A stretch of DNA of 64,000 bases from assembly GCF_000015725.1 (NCBI RefSeq), contig NC_008825.1, forward strand, positions 1,612,001 through 1,676,000. Reading direction: 5' to 3'. A program made the translations under genes and the position numbers. Within the stretch, counting starts at the first letter, position 1, and each line of letters opens with the position of its first letter. This document shows positions 36,028-45,478 of the stretch, in pieces. Under the pieces are notes generated by a model. The model did no database searches. It was not told the DNA's origin and saw only the letters and a list, made by a program, of their open reading frames with translations. Source of the DNA: Methylibium petroleiphilum PM1 (GTDB taxonomy: Bacteria > Pseudomonadota > Gammaproteobacteria > Burkholderiales > Burkholderiaceae_C).

Positions 36028-37443
36028 ATGTCAGCCATTTTCTCCGGGGGCGGCGCGCGCCCTGATGCCCGCGGCGACGACGAGGTCGCCCGCCTGCGCA
36101 TCCCGCCGCAATCCATCGAGGCCGAGCAGAGCGTGCTGGGGGGGCTGCTGATCGACAACGGCGCCTGGGACCGGGCCGGCGACCTGCTGAACGACGGCGA
36201 TTTCTACCGCCACGAGCACCAGTTGATCTACGGTGCCATCGGCAAGCTGATCAACGCCAGCAAGCCGGCCGACGTGATCACCGTCTACGAGCAGCTGCAG
36301 TCGCTCGGCAAGGCCGAGGAGGTGGGCGGGCTGGCCTACCTGAACCAGCTCGCGCAGAGCGTGCCGAGCGCGGCCAACCTGCGCCGCTACGCCGAGATCG
36401 TGCGCGAGCGCAAGATCCTGCGCGACCTGGTTGCCACCAGCGATGAGATCGCCACCAACGCCTTCAACCCGCGCGGTCGCGCGGTCTCCGAGATTCTCGA
36501 CGAGGCCGAGGGCAAGATCTTCAAGATCGGCGAGGCCGGCTCGCGCACCAAGCAGGGCTTCCAGGGCATGGACACCCTGGTCGTGCAGCTGATCGACCGC
36601 GTCACCGAGCTGGCCGAGAACGGCGCCGAGGAAGTGACCGGCGTGCGCACCGGCTTCTTCGACCTCGACCGCATGACCGCCGGCCTGCAGCCGGGCGACC
36701 TGATCGTGCTGGCGGCGCGCCCGTCGATGGGCAAGACCGCGTTCGCGCTCAACATCGGCGAGCACGTCGCGGTGCAGGAAGGCCTGCCGGTGGTGGTGTT
36801 CTCGATGGAAATGGGCGCCTCCCAGCTGGCGTTGCGGATGGTGGGTTCGCTCGGCCGCATCGACCAGTCGGGGCTACGCACCGGCCGGCTGCGTGATGAC
36901 GAGTGGGGGCGTCTGACCGAGGCGGTCGACAAGCTCGGCAAGGCCAGCGTGTTCATCGACGAGAGCGCGGCGCTGACGCCGAGCGAACTGCGCGCCCGCG
37001 CCCGCCGTCAGGCGCGCCAGTGCGGCCAGCTCGGCCTGATCGTGGTCGACTACCTGCAGCTGATGAGCGGCTCCAGCTCGAACGAGGAGAACCGCGCCAC
37101 CGTGATCGGCGAGATCTCGCGCGGCCTGAAGTCACTGGCCAAGGAACTGAAGTGCCCGGTGATCGCGCTGTCGCAGCTCAACCGCAGCGTCGAGACGCGC
37201 ACCGACAAGCGGCCGATGATGAGCGACCTGCGCGAGTCGGGCGCGATCGAGCAGGATGCCGACGTCATCATGTTCATCTACCGCGACGAGTACTACAACA
37301 AGGACACCAAGGAGCCTGGTGTTGCCGAGATCATCATCGGCAAGCAGCGTAACGGCCCGGTCGGCACGGTGAAGCTCACCTTCCTGAAGCCCCTGACCAA
37401 GTTCGACAACCTCGCGCCGGGCAGTAGCGGCAGCGACTACTGA
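36028..37443 (+). CDS. dnaB: Replicative DNA helicase DnaB
   Basis: A 471-residue hexameric 5'-3' helicase. The N-terminal domain begins RIPPQSIEAEQSVLGGLLID, followed by a linker and the RecA-like motor with Walker A ARPSMGKTAFAL near residue 232, Walker B VDYLQLM and the arginine finger region DLRESGAIEQDADV. No intein or frameshift is present. An AT-containing CATAAGAT element lies only six to eight bases before the ATG. Confidence 0.98.
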   Translation: MSAIFSGGGARPDARGDDEVARLRIPPQSIEAEQSVLGGLLIDNGAWDRAGDLLNDGDFYRHEHQLIYGAIGKLINASKPADVITVYEQLQSLGKAEEVGGLAYLNQLAQSVPSAANLRRYAEIVRERKILRDLVATSDEIATNAFNPRGRAVSEILDEAEGKIFKIGEAGSRTKQGFQGMDTLVVQLIDRVTELAENGAEEVTGVRTGFFDLDRMTAGLQPGDLIVLAARPSMGKTAFALNIGEHVAVQEGLPVVVFSMEMGASQLALRMVGSLGRIDQSGLRTGRLRDDEWGRLTEAVDKLGKASVFIDESAALTPSELRARARRQARQCGQLGLIVVDYLQLMSGSSSNEENRATVIGEISRGLKSLAKELKCPVIALSQLNRSVETRTDKRPMMSDLRESGAIEQDADVIMFIYRDEYYNKDTKEPGVAEIIIGKQRNGPVGTVKLTFLKPLTKFDNLAPGSSGSDY

Positions 37444-37472
37444 CGCCCGGGTGGGGTTTCAGGGTGGGCGGC

Positions 37473-37512
37473 TTGACAGTCGGCCCCCATGTACATACGC
37501 TGTCCATGGACA
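37473..37512 (+). promoter_or_regulatory. Near-consensus promoter with two palindromes upstream of a small-protein pair
   Basis: TTGACA (37473-37478) and TACGCT (37496-37501) are 17 bases apart. The palindrome ATGTACAT (37489-37496) abuts the -10 box, and a 12-base perfect palindrome TGTCCATGGACA (37501-37512) covers the expected start of transcription; their centres are 14 bases apart. This is the layout of a promoter shut by a dimeric repressor, possibly the first protein of the pair. Confidence 0.65.
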
Positions 37513-37543
37513 GGGGCAAGGGGCCCCGATCGGGAGAGACGAC

Positions 37544-37867
37544 ATGGCCGCAGCCGTCGAACGCATCGTGGTGCAGGCAACCTCGCAGGACAAGAAGGCG
37601 ATCGCCGCCAAGGCAAAGCGTCTGGATCTGCCCGTGTCGGAACTGATGCGCCGCGGCGCCTTCGCCTACGAGGCCAAGGAAGCGGACCAGGAACTGGGCG
37701 TACTGGCCGATGCCGCGCGCGATGCTGCCGATCGCGCCGGCGCCGCCATCGACGATGCGCTGAATTTCATCGAGGCGAGCAACAAGCGCATCGCCGCGAT
37801 GGAGGCAAAGGCGTCCCGCCCGCCGAAACCAGCCGCCGGCCGGGCAGCGGTGCGCAAGGCCGCCTGA
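37544..37867 (+). CDS. Small protein with ribbon-helix-helix-like N-terminus, unknown function
   Basis: A 107-residue protein. Residues 5-40 (VERIVVQATSQDKKAIAAKA, then RLDLPVSELMRRGAFAY) have the strand-helix-helix pattern of CopG/MetJ-type DNA-binding proteins: an amphipathic strand, a lysine/alanine helix, a turn with L-P-V-S and a second helix. The rest is a long alanine-rich helix and a basic tail rich in Pro, Lys and Arg. GGAGAGACG precedes the ATG. Its stop overlaps the next ATG (TGATG). The DNA-binding assignment is an inference from pattern only. Confidence 0.6.
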   Translation: MAAAVERIVVQATSQDKKAIAAKAKRLDLPVSELMRRGAFAYEAKEADQELGVLADAARDAADRAGAAIDDALNFIEASNKRIAAMEAKASRPPKPAAGRAAVRKAA

Positions 37868-38061
37868 TGGGTGTCACCGACCGCGTCTGGGGCGCGCTCA
37901 CCTCGATGATCAAGCTCGAGGACAAGGTCAACCGGCAGTCCGACGCGATGAAACTGCAGCAGCAGAAGATCGAGGACCTGACCGGCCGCGTGATCCGGCT
38001 CGAGGCTCAGCTCGAACTGCTGACCACGGCTGCGGTCGTGAAGCGGTTGAAGAACGACTGA
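37867..38061 (+). CDS. Small coiled-coil protein, unknown function
   Basis: A 64-residue protein, MGVTDRVWGALTSMIKLEDK at its start, with a heptad pattern from about residue 15 to 55 (IKLEDKV, MKLQQQKIEDL, VIRLEAQLELL) that predicts a coiled coil. It is coupled to the upstream gene by a one-base overlap. No toxin or known family is recognised. It may oligomerise or pair with the helical part of its partner. Confidence 0.65.
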   Translation: MGVTDRVWGALTSMIKLEDKVNRQSDAMKLQQQKIEDLTGRVIRLEAQLELLTTAAVVKRLKND

Positions 38062-38088
38062 GCCTTGGCCGCGCGACCGGCGCGACCG

Positions 38089-41000
38089 TCAGTGGAAATC
38101 GCGCGAACTCGTCGCCAGCCGGCCCAGCCAGGGCGTCATGTCGACCAGCCGCCGCGCCAGCAGGTGCGTCACCCCTTCCGGCGAGCGCTGCCATTCCCCG
38201 GCCACGGCCAGCAGGCGTGAGGCGAGCAGCGCCTGGCGGAAGCGCTCGCGCACGCCCTTCCAGACGATCACGTTGACCGAGCCGGTCTCGTCTTCCAGCG
38301 TGACGAAGATCGTGCCCTTGGCGGTCTCGGGCTGCTGGCGGCCGACGACGATGCCGCAGGCCCAGACGCGGCAGCCATCCTTCAGGGCACCGAGCTCCCG
38401 CGCGTTGCGCCAGCCACGCTGTACGAGTCGCGGACGCAGCAGCGCCAGCGGATGGCGGCGCAGCGTGAGCTGGGTGCTGGCGTAGTCGAGCGTGATCTCC
38501 TCGGCCTCGGGCGGCGCGGGCAGGACGAGCGGGTCTTCGCGATGCGTCGCACCGGCGAGCAGGGCGGTGCGGCGGGGCTGGCCACTCGCATGCCACGCCT
38601 GTTGCCGGCGGTGGCCGGCCAGGCTCTGCAGTGCGTCGGCGCGGGCCAGCACCTGCAGGGCCTGGGGATCGAGCCCGGCGCGCCGCGCCAGGTCGTCGAG
38701 GCTGGCGAATGTCGACACAGCGCGGGCAGCCACGATGCGGTCGGCGGCCGCCTCGCTGAAGCCGGAGACGAGGCGCAGCCCCAGGCGCACGGCGGGCTGC
38801 AGCGAGCGTGCCGCGCAGGGCGTGCTGCCCGGTGACGCCGGCTCGAGCGTGCAGTCCCAGCCGCTGTGGCCCACGTCGACCGGGCGCACTTCGACCGCGT
38901 GGCGCCGTGCGTCCTGGACCAGCTGCGACGGTGCGTAGAAGCCCATCGGTTGCGAGTTCAGCAGCGCGGCCAGGAAGATCGCCGGCTCGTGGCACTTGAG
39001 CCAGGCGCTCAGGTAGGCCAGCAGCGCGAAGCTGTAGGCGTGGCTCTCCGGGAAGCCGTACTCGCCGAAGCCCTTGATCTGCTGGAAGATGCGCTCGGCG
39101 AACTCGCGGTCGTAGTTCTTTTCCACCATGCGACCGACGATGCGCTGGTGGAATTGCTGCAAGCCGCCCTTGCGTTTCCAGGCCGCCATCGCGCGGCGCA
39201 GTTCGTCGGCATCGCCGCCGCTGAAATCGGCCGCGATCATGCAGATCTGCATCACCTGCTCCTGGAAGATCGGAACGCCCAGCGTGCGCTCGAGCGCCTG
39301 CTCGAGCGCTGGGTAGGCCGGTGGCGGGCGCAGGCCCCGGCGCTGCAGATCACGCTGCTTCAGGTAGGGATGCACCATGCCGCCGCTGATCGGGCCCGGC
39401 CGCACGATCGCGACCTGCACCACGAGGTCGTAGAACTCACTTGGCTTCAAGCGAGGCAGCATGCTCTGCTGGGCCCGGCTCTCGATCTGGAACACGCCCA
39501 CGGTGTCAGCTTCCTGGATCATTTCGTAGGTGGCGATGTCATCGCGCGGGATGTCCTGCATCCGCCATGACGGGGATATGGGTGCGCCGCCGTTGGCGCC
39601 GGGCGGCGGGCCGCGCCAGTCGGTGATCAGCGCGAGCGCGCGCTTCAGCGCACTCAGCATGCCCAGCGCCAGCACGTCGACCTTCAGCAGCCCCAGCGAC
39701 TCAAGATCGTCCTTGTCCCACTGGATCACGCGGCGGTCCTTCATCGCGGCGTTCTCGATCGGCACCAGGCGCGACAGCGCGTCCCGCGCGATGACGAATC
39801 CGCCGACGTGCTGCGACAGGTGCCGCGGAAAGCCGATCAGCGCGGCGCTCAGTGCCAGCCACTGCCGGGTGACCGGGGCGTCCGGATCGAAGCCGGCCTC
39901 GACCAGCCGGGCGGGCAGAGCCTCATGCCCGTCGAACCACTGGTGGCTCTTCGCGAGGCGGTCGATGCGCTGCCCGTCCAGCCCCAACGCCTTGCCGACC
40001 TCGCGCACCGCACCGCGCACGCGGTAGGTCGCCAGTGCGGCGGCCAGTGCGGTGCGGTGCGTGCCGTACTTGCCGTAGATGTACTGGATGACTTCCTCGC
40101 GCCGCTCGTGTTCGAAGTCGACGTCGATGTCGGGCGCCTCACCGCGCTCCTCGCTGATGAAGCGCTCGAACAGCAGTGGGGTCTGCGTCGGGTCGACCTC
40201 GGTGATGCCCAGGCAGTAGCAGACCGCCGAATTGGCGGCCGAGCCGCGACCCTGGCACAGGATGCCCTCGGAGCGGGCGAAGCGCACCACGTCGTGAACG
40301 GTGAGGAAGAAGGCCTCGTAGCGCTTGCGGAAGATCAGCGCGAACTCGTGTTCGATCTGCGCCTGCACCATGCCAGGCACGCCGCCGGGATAGCGCACGC
40401 AGGCCCCTTCCTCGGTCAGGCGCCGCAGGTGGCTGCTGGCCGTCTCGCCGGCCGGCACGATCTCGTCCGGATACTCGTACTTCAGCTGCTCCAGCGAGAA
40501 GTCGCAGGCCCGCGCGAGGTCCACGCTGCGCTGCAGCCACTCGGGACGGCAGAGCTGCGCCAGCGCCAGCCGCGAGCGCAGGTGCTGCTCGGCGTTGCGC
40601 ATCAGCGCGTAGCCGCAGTCGGCGACGCGGCGCTTCAGGCGGATCGCGGTCAGCGTGTCCTGCAGCGGCTTGCGCGAGCGCACGTGCATCAGCACGTCGC
40701 CCGCCGCCGCCAGTGGCAGGCCGGAGGCGGCCGATGCGTCGAGCAGGCGCTCCACGAAGGACTCGTCGTCGGCCCAGCGCAGCAGCTCGACCGCGATCGA
40801 GGCGCGCTCGCCGCAGCGGCCCGCCAGCCAACGGGCCTGCGCGAGCAGGGTGGCGTGAGGCTCGTCGCGGCGTGGGATCAGCAGCGCCAGGCAGTCGGGC
40901 ACGCCGGCGGCATGGCCCTGGCCGGCCAGCAGCGCATCGAGGTCGTCGACGCTCAGTTGGTAGTGCCCCTTGGCGCTGCGGCCGCGACCGAGCGTGATGA

Positions 41001-41388
41001 GACCACAGATCTGGGCATAGCCTTCGCGGTTCTTCGCCAGCAGCACCAGGCGGCAGCCCGGTGCGGTGGGCGAGGCCGCGAGCGTGAACTCGCTACCGAT
41101 GATCAGGGCCGGCAACGGCGGGTTGCCGTTCTCGCGCAGCCGCTTCAGCGCCGCATGCGCCCGCACCACGCCGGCCACCGAGCACTCGTCGGTGATCGCG
41201 ATCGCCGCATAGCCGAGCTGGGCGGCGCGCTCCACCAACTCCTGTGGGTGCGAGGCGCCGGTCAGGAAGCTGAAGTTCGAGCGGCAGTGCAGCTCCGCGT
41301 AGGCCGGCAGCCCGGGTCGCGTCCAGTGCAGCGGCGGCGGCGGAGGCGACGCCGGCTGCGGCGTCTTGGGATGGGCTGGTTGCGGCAT
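38089..41388 (-). CDS. dnaE2: Error-prone DNA polymerase DnaE2 (ImuC)
   Basis: A 1099-residue C-family polymerase used in damage tolerance. The N-terminal PHP domain begins YAELHCRSNFSFLTGASHP; the catalytic aspartates are in GEAPDIDVDFEHERREEV; helix-hairpin-helix and OB domains follow. As usual for DnaE2 it is shorter than the replicative DnaE1. It is the last gene of the cassette imuA-imuB-dnaE2 and starts four bases after the imuB stop; the open frame upstream is a shadow. Confidence 0.96.
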   Translation of the reverse strand: MPQPAHPKTPQPASPPPPPLHWTRPGLPAYAELHCRSNFSFLTGASHPQELVERAAQLGYAAIAITDECSVAGVVRAHAALKRLRENGNPPLPALIIGSEFTLAASPTAPGCRLVLLAKNREGYAQICGLITLGRGRSAKGHYQLSVDDLDALLAGQGHAAGVPDCLALLIPRRDEPHATLLAQARWLAGRCGERASIAVELLRWADDESFVERLLDASAASGLPLAAAGDVLMHVRSRKPLQDTLTAIRLKRRVADCGYALMRNAEQHLRSRLALAQLCRPEWLQRSVDLARACDFSLEQLKYEYPDEIVPAGETASSHLRRLTEEGACVRYPGGVPGMVQAQIEHEFALIFRKRYEAFFLTVHDVVRFARSEGILCQGRGSAANSAVCYCLGITEVDPTQTPLLFERFISEERGEAPDIDVDFEHERREEVIQYIYGKYGTHRTALAAALATYRVRGAVREVGKALGLDGQRIDRLAKSHQWFDGHEALPARLVEAGFDPDAPVTRQWLALSAALIGFPRHLSQHVGGFVIARDALSRLVPIENAAMKDRRVIQWDKDDLESLGLLKVDVLALGMLSALKRALALITDWRGPPPGANGGAPISPSWRMQDIPRDDIATYEMIQEADTVGVFQIESRAQQSMLPRLKPSEFYDLVVQVAIVRPGPISGGMVHPYLKQRDLQRRGLRPPPAYPALEQALERTLGVPIFQEQVMQICMIAADFSGGDADELRRAMAAWKRKGGLQQFHQRIVGRMVEKNYDREFAERIFQQIKGFGEYGFPESHAYSFALLAYLSAWLKCHEPAIFLAALLNSQPMGFYAPSQLVQDARRHAVEVRPVDVGHSGWDCTLEPASPGSTPCAARSLQPAVRLGLRLVSGFSEAAADRIVAARAVSTFASLDDLARRAGLDPQALQVLARADALQSLAGHRRQQAWHASGQPRRTALLAGATHREDPLVLPAPPEAEEITLDYASTQLTLRRHPLALLRPRLVQRGWRNARELGALKDGCRVWACGIVVGRQQPETAKGTIFVTLEDETGSVNVIVWKGVRERFRQALLASRLLAVAGEWQRSPEGVTHLLARRLVDMTPWLGRLATSSRDFH

Positions 41389-41392
41389 CGTC

Positions 41393-42883
41393 TCACCCGA
41401 ACCAGCCGTGCAGGAACCAGCCCCCCGACGAGGCGTCGCCGGGGTGCTCGCGGTAGATCCAGCGCAGCCGGTGGTCGGGGCCCTCGGCCACGTGGTAATC
41501 GCGCCGCACCAGCGCGCCGTCGAACCAGCCGGCCTCGATGCGCTCGGCCCGCGAGCACACCCGCAGGGGCCCACCATGCCGCGGCCGGCCCAGGGCATCG
41601 CTGGCCAGCGGCAGCGGCAACGGCAGCAACCAGAGTGGTCGGGGGGCGGTGGGAGCGGGCGCCGTGGTCACAAAGGGCGCTGGGGGCGGTTCGCCGACCG
41701 ACCGGACACGCTGCGCGTGCTCGGGTCGGTGATCGGCCCGCGGCACCCAGCGCCGCACGTGATCACTCCCCAGCCGCGCGGTCAGTCGGTCAAGCAGCGC
41801 GGCGTGTTCGCCGTCCTGCCGGCCTGGTCCGGGCAGCAGCTCGCCAGGCGTGCCGCCGTGCGGCACGGCGGCTTCCAGTTCGAGCGCGAGCTCGTAGACC
41901 GGCGCGGCGAGCACATGGCGCTGCAGGCGCTCGCGCCACAGCAGCGCGAGCTGGGCGATGTCGCGGCTCGGGGCCGACAGCTGCAGTCGCAGCCGGGTGT
42001 CGGGGCAGGGCTCGCGGCCGTGCTCATGGCGCAGTCTCAGTGCCAGCACCGTGACGGCCTGCCAGCGCAGCTGCAGCCAACCGCGCAGTGCCGGCAGCAG
42101 AGCCTCGACGGCGGCCATCAGCACCGCAGCCTCGTCGGCGCGCTGCAGCAGTTCGCGTCGAGCCAGGAAGTGCTCGGGCGGCACGAACCACGGCCTCGGG
42201 TCTGGGGCATCGCCATAGCAGCGGTCGAGCGCCCGGCCCAGGTCCACGCCGAGCCGGCGCTGCAGACCGGCACGTGGCAGCGCGCGCAGCGCCCTGAAGG
42301 TCCGGATCCCCAGCGCCTGCAGCAACTCGCTCTGGTGGAGGCTGGGCGGCAGCAGACGCGCCAGGCTCGCTACCGGCAGCCGATCCAGCTGCTGCGCACT
42401 GCTCCGGGCCTGCAGTGCATGTCGCCGGGCCAGGCCGCTGGTGGCGAACAGCCAGGCGGCGCCGGGGGTGGGCGCACAGCCCGTCCGCACCTGCACCCCG
42501 CTCGTGCGCGCCAGGGCTTGTGCCCGGTGCAGCAGCGCATGGATGCCGCCGAACAGCCGCAGCGTGCTCTGCACTTCGAGCAGCACCCCGTCCGGAATGA
42601 GGCTCAGGTGGGGCGTGAGCGCAGCGAGCGCCAGGGCCAGTCGCTCGACCAGCGCGGCCTCGCGCGGCCGGTCACGCGGGAACACGACGAGCTGCGGCAG
42701 CAGGGACAAGGCCGTGGCCACGCTCTGCCCGGCTCGCACCCCGAGGGCGTGCGCCGCGCGGTTGGCGCCGAGCAGCATGTGCTGCTCGGTCACCGCTACC
42801 GGCAGCGCGGCCTCAAGCCCGGTGTGCGAACCGGGCAGAGCTTGCAGCGGCAGCTGGGGCAGGTAGAGGGCGATCCACAGCAT
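41393..42883 (-). CDS. imuB: ImuB, catalytically inactive Y-family polymerase homologue
   Basis: A 496-residue protein starting MLWIALYLPQLPLQALPG. In the ImuB family the acidic residues needed for catalysis are lost: the place where an active enzyme has two aspartates reads LWIALYLPQLPL here. A C-terminal PLWLLPLPLPL stretch is in the position of the region that contacts the beta clamp in relatives. It acts as a hub joining ImuA, DnaE2 and the clamp. It overlaps imuA by 71 bases in another frame. Confidence 0.92.
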   Translation of the reverse strand: MLWIALYLPQLPLQALPGSHTGLEAALPVAVTEQHMLLGANRAAHALGVRAGQSVATALSLLPQLVVFPRDRPREAALVERLALALAALTPHLSLIPDGVLLEVQSTLRLFGGIHALLHRAQALARTSGVQVRTGCAPTPGAAWLFATSGLARRHALQARSSAQQLDRLPVASLARLLPPSLHQSELLQALGIRTFRALRALPRAGLQRRLGVDLGRALDRCYGDAPDPRPWFVPPEHFLARRELLQRADEAAVLMAAVEALLPALRGWLQLRWQAVTVLALRLRHEHGREPCPDTRLRLQLSAPSRDIAQLALLWRERLQRHVLAAPVYELALELEAAVPHGGTPGELLPGPGRQDGEHAALLDRLTARLGSDHVRRWVPRADHRPEHAQRVRSVGEPPPAPFVTTAPAPTAPRPLWLLPLPLPLASDALGRPRHGGPLRVCSRAERIEAGWFDGALVRRDYHVAEGPDHRLRWIYREHPGDASSGGWFLHGWFG

Positions 42884-43601
42884 CGTGAGGACTCCCAGTG
42901 AGCGGCGACGCGGGGCGCACCGATGCCGGCCAGGGCAGGGCCAGCTGCAGGGGGCGGGCCATCGGCGGGCCGCGGCGCTTGAACACGTCGACGGCCAGGG
43001 CATGGCCCGGCAGCGGTTGACAGGCCAGGCGCAGCGGCGCCGGGCTGCTCAGCGAGCGGGCCGCGGGCGCCTGCAGGCTCAGCAAGGGCGTGAGACCCGC
43101 TTGCGCGGCCAGGTGCAGGCGGCGCAGCGTGGGGCGGGTCACCGGCCGTTCGCTCCACCACAGCACGGCGGCGCAGCTGCCGGCGCGCACCGCCTGCTCG
43201 GCGGCCCAGGCGGCATCGATCGCTGTCTGCGGCGCCAGGCACAGCAGCCGTGAGCCGTCCAGGCCGAGGGCCTGCAGCGCGCTCAGGCAAGGCCAGCCCG
43301 GCGGGGAGATCCAGACCGTTTCGCGTGCGGCCTCCTGGCGCTGCCCCAGTTTGCGCAGCCACGGCACCAGCAACGCCAGTTCGCCGCTGGCCGGCGCGGC
43401 CAGCAGTTCGGTGAGGCCGCTCGCGGGCCAGCCTCCGCCGGGCAACTGCTCGTCGAGCGCCGGCCATCCGGTGGAAAGGGTCGGCAGCGGCGGCCGAGCC
43501 AGCACGCCGGCCCGCCATAGCGCGGCCCCGGGGCGGTCCATGAAGGAGGCCAGGCCGCGCGGTGGCGGCGACGGTGCGGTGGCGGCGGGGTCGAGGAGCA
43601 T
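42813..43601 (-). CDS. imuA: ImuA (RecA-like translesion cassette protein)
   Basis: A 262-residue protein related to RecA/SulA, first gene of the SOS mutagenesis cassette. It contains the STGWPALDEQLPGGGWPASG stretch typical of the family near residue 43 and a RecA-like core, but the P-loop is not intact. In other bacteria ImuA joins ImuB and DnaE2 for translesion synthesis. A LexA box lies 24 bases before the ATG. Confidence 0.92.
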   Translation of the reverse strand: MLLDPAATAPSPPPRGLASFMDRPGAALWRAGVLARPPLPTLSTGWPALDEQLPGGGWPASGLTELLAAPASGELALLVPWLRKLGQRQEAARETVWISPPGWPCLSALQALGLDGSRLLCLAPQTAIDAAWAAEQAVRAGSCAAVLWWSERPVTRPTLRRLHLAAQAGLTPLLSLQAPAARSLSSPAPLRLACQPLPGHALAVDVFKRRGPPMARPLQLALPWPASVRPASPLTGSPHDAVDRPLPAPAAAASSARFAHRA

Positions 43602-43625
43602 GGCGGAGAAGCAGACGGAGATGAA

Positions 43626-43645
43626 TACTGTACATAAATACAGTA
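43626..43645 (-). promoter_or_regulatory. LexA binding site (SOS box) of imuA-imuB-dnaE2
   Basis: The 20-base site TACTGTACATAAATACAGTA keeps both CTGT and ACAG arms and differs from the classical consensus at only two central positions. It lies 24 bases upstream of imuA. LexA bound here would block the promoter until DNA damage. Confidence 0.95.
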
Positions 43646-43790
43646 TCCACGTGCGCGATTCCGCTCCATGCAGATCCCCGTCGGCGGAGGCCGCCGGGAT
43701 TGGCTTACGGGTTCATCCGGTGTGCGGCGAGGGTGAAGGCCGGCACGCTCGCGCTTGCATTTCGCACCACCCCTGTCCCAGGAGACATTG

Positions 43791-44156
43791 ATGAGCACCC
43801 CCGACACCTGCTGCAGCATCGCGCCTTATTTCAAGGTGGCGCCCGGCAAGCTCGATGAGTTCAAGGCGCTGACCGCGCGCTTCATCGAGAAGACACGCAG
43901 CGAACCCAAGTGCGCGCACTACGCCTTCAGCTTCGATGGCGATGCAGCGCACTGCCGCGAAGGCTATGACGGTGCAGCAGGCCTGCTGGCCCACCTGGAA
44001 AATGTCGGTGCCCTGCTGGGCGAGGCACTGAAGATCGCTGAAGTGACGCGGGTCGAAGTGCACGCGACAGCAGCCGACATCGAGCAACTGCGCGAGCCGC
44101 TGAAGGGCCTGAACCCGCAGTACTTCGTGCTGCAGAGCGGCGGCTTCCGCCGCTGA
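43791..44156 (+). CDS. Antibiotic-biosynthesis-monooxygenase (ABM) domain protein, quinol monooxygenase-like
   Basis: A 121-residue protein with the small alpha/beta ferredoxin-like fold suggested by IAPYFKVAPGKLDEFKAL and SEPKCAHYAFSFDGDAAHCR. These dimeric proteins bind quinone-like or aromatic compounds; many remain without known function. AGGAGA lies six bases before the ATG; codons upstream are in frame but not conserved. It stands alone, convergent with the thiolase. Confidence 0.75.
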   Translation: MSTPDTCCSIAPYFKVAPGKLDEFKALTARFIEKTRSEPKCAHYAFSFDGDAAHCREGYDGAAGLLAHLENVGALLGEALKIAEVTRVEVHATAADIEQLREPLKGLNPQYFVLQSGGFRR

Positions 44157-44170
44157 GGCAAGCCCGGGCC

Positions 44171-44199
44171 GGATGAAGCCCATCCTCTGGGCTTCATCC
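44171..44199. terminator. Shared hairpin between convergent genes
   Basis: Eleven-base arms GGATGAAGCCC/GGGCTTCATCC (44171-44181 with 44189-44199) between the ABM gene and the thiolase gene. Neither strand has a T run, but the strength and place of the hairpin suggest a role in ending transcription from both sides. Confidence 0.55.
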
Positions 44200-44213
44200 G
44201 CCGAGCGCGCGGT

Positions 44214-45404
44214 TCAGACGCGCTCGAAGATCGCGGCGATGCCCTGACCGCCGCCGATGCACATCGTCACCAGCGCGTAGCGGCCGCCGGTGCGCTGCAG
44301 TTCGTACAGGGCCTTGGTTGTGATGATGACGCCGGTTGCGCCGACCGGGTGGCCGAGCGAGATGCCCGAGCCATTGGGGTTGACCTTGGCAGGATCGAGG
44401 TCGAGCTCGCGCACCACGGCACAGGCCTGCGCGGCGAAGGCTTCGTTGGACTCGATCACATCGAGGTCCTGCACCTTGAGGCCGGCCTTCTTCAGTGCGA
44501 GTTGGGTCGCCGGCACCGGGCCGATGCCCATGATCTTCGGCTCCACGCCGGCATGGGCGTAGGCCACCAGGCGTGCCAGCGGCTTCAGGCCCCCGGCCTT
44601 GACCGCCTCGGCGCTGGCCAGCACCACGGCCGCCGCGCCATCGTTGATGCCCGAGGCATTGCCGGCCGTGACCAGGCCGCCGTCCTTCTTGAACGCGGGC
44701 TTCATCTTGGCCAGCGTCTCGACCGTGGTGTCGGCCTTCACGTGCTCGTCGGTGTCGAAGCTCACGGTTCCCTTGCGGGTGACGATCTCGACCGGCACGA
44801 TCTGGCTCTTGAAGCGGCCCTCGGCGATCGCCTTGGCGGCGCGGTGGTGACTCTCGGCGGCCAGCTCGTCCATCATGCTGCGGGTGATGCCGAACTGCTC
44901 GGCCACGTTCTCCGCGGTGATGCCCATGTGGATCTTGTGGAAGGGGTCGTGCAGGATGCCGACGGTGTAGTCGACCATGGCCGTGTCGCCCATGCGCGCG
45001 CCCCAGCGGGCCGTGTTCACGTGGTAAGGGCCGCGTGACATCGACTCGGCGCCGGCCCCGATGGCCAGCTCGCAGTCACCCAGCAGCACCGACTGCGCCG
45101 CCGAGACGATGGCCTGCAGGCCCGAACCGCACAGACGGTTCACGTTGAAGGCCGGCGTTTCCTTCGACAGCCCGGCGTTGATCGCGGCGACGCGGCTCAG
45201 GTAGGCGTCGCGCGGTTCGGTCGGGATCACGTTGCCCATGGCCAGGTGGCCAATGCTGTCGGCCGCTGCGCCGCTGCGCTCGATCGCTGTCCTGACCGCC
45301 AGCGTGGCCAGGTCGGCCAGGGGCGTGTCCTTCAGCGTGCCGCCGTAGGTGCCGATGGCGGTGCGCGCGGCACCGACGACGAAGACGTCTCGGGAAATGG
45401 TCAT
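44214..45404 (-). CDS. Acetyl-CoA C-acetyltransferase (beta-ketothiolase)
   Basis: A 396-residue thiolase. The acylated cysteine is C92 in [11 protein letters not shown]; the histidine of [10 protein letters not shown] and the second cysteine of CIGGGQG complete the active site. It condenses or splits acetoacetyl-CoA or longer 3-ketoacyl-CoA. The outline is close to BktB-type enzymes, which feed PHA synthesis or degrade fatty acids; either use is possible. The start [18 protein letters not shown] is standard, and GGAGA lies a few bases upstream. Confidence 0.94.
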   Translation of the reverse strand: MTISRDVFVVGAARTAIGTYGGTLKDTPLADLATLAVRTAIERSGAAADSIGHLAMGNVIPTEPRDAYLSRVAAINAGLSKETPAFNVNRLCGSGLQAIVSAAQSVLLGDCELAIGAGAESMSRGPYHVNTARWGARMGDTAMVDYTVGILHDPFHKIHMGITAENVAEQFGITRSMMDELAAESHHRAAKAIAEGRFKSQIVPVEIVTRKGTVSFDTDEHVKADTTVETLAKMKPAFKKDGGLVTAGNASGINDGAAAVVLASAEAVKAGGLKPLARLVAYAHAGVEPKIMGIGPVPATQLALKKAGLKVQDLDVIESNEAFAAQACAVVRELDLDPAKVNPNGSGISLGHPVGATGVIITTKALYELQRTGGRYALVTMCIGGGQGIAAIFERV

Positions 45405-45478
45405 CGCAGGTCTCCTTTTGTGCAGAGCATCAATTGTGCGCCTGCCGCCCGCGGGCACCCCTACCCGTGCAGGTGGGC

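Noticed and set aside
37544-38061. Calling the two small genes a toxin-antitoxin system
   Set aside because: The operator-like promoter and gene overlap fit, but no toxin fold or active-site residue can be seen in the second protein.
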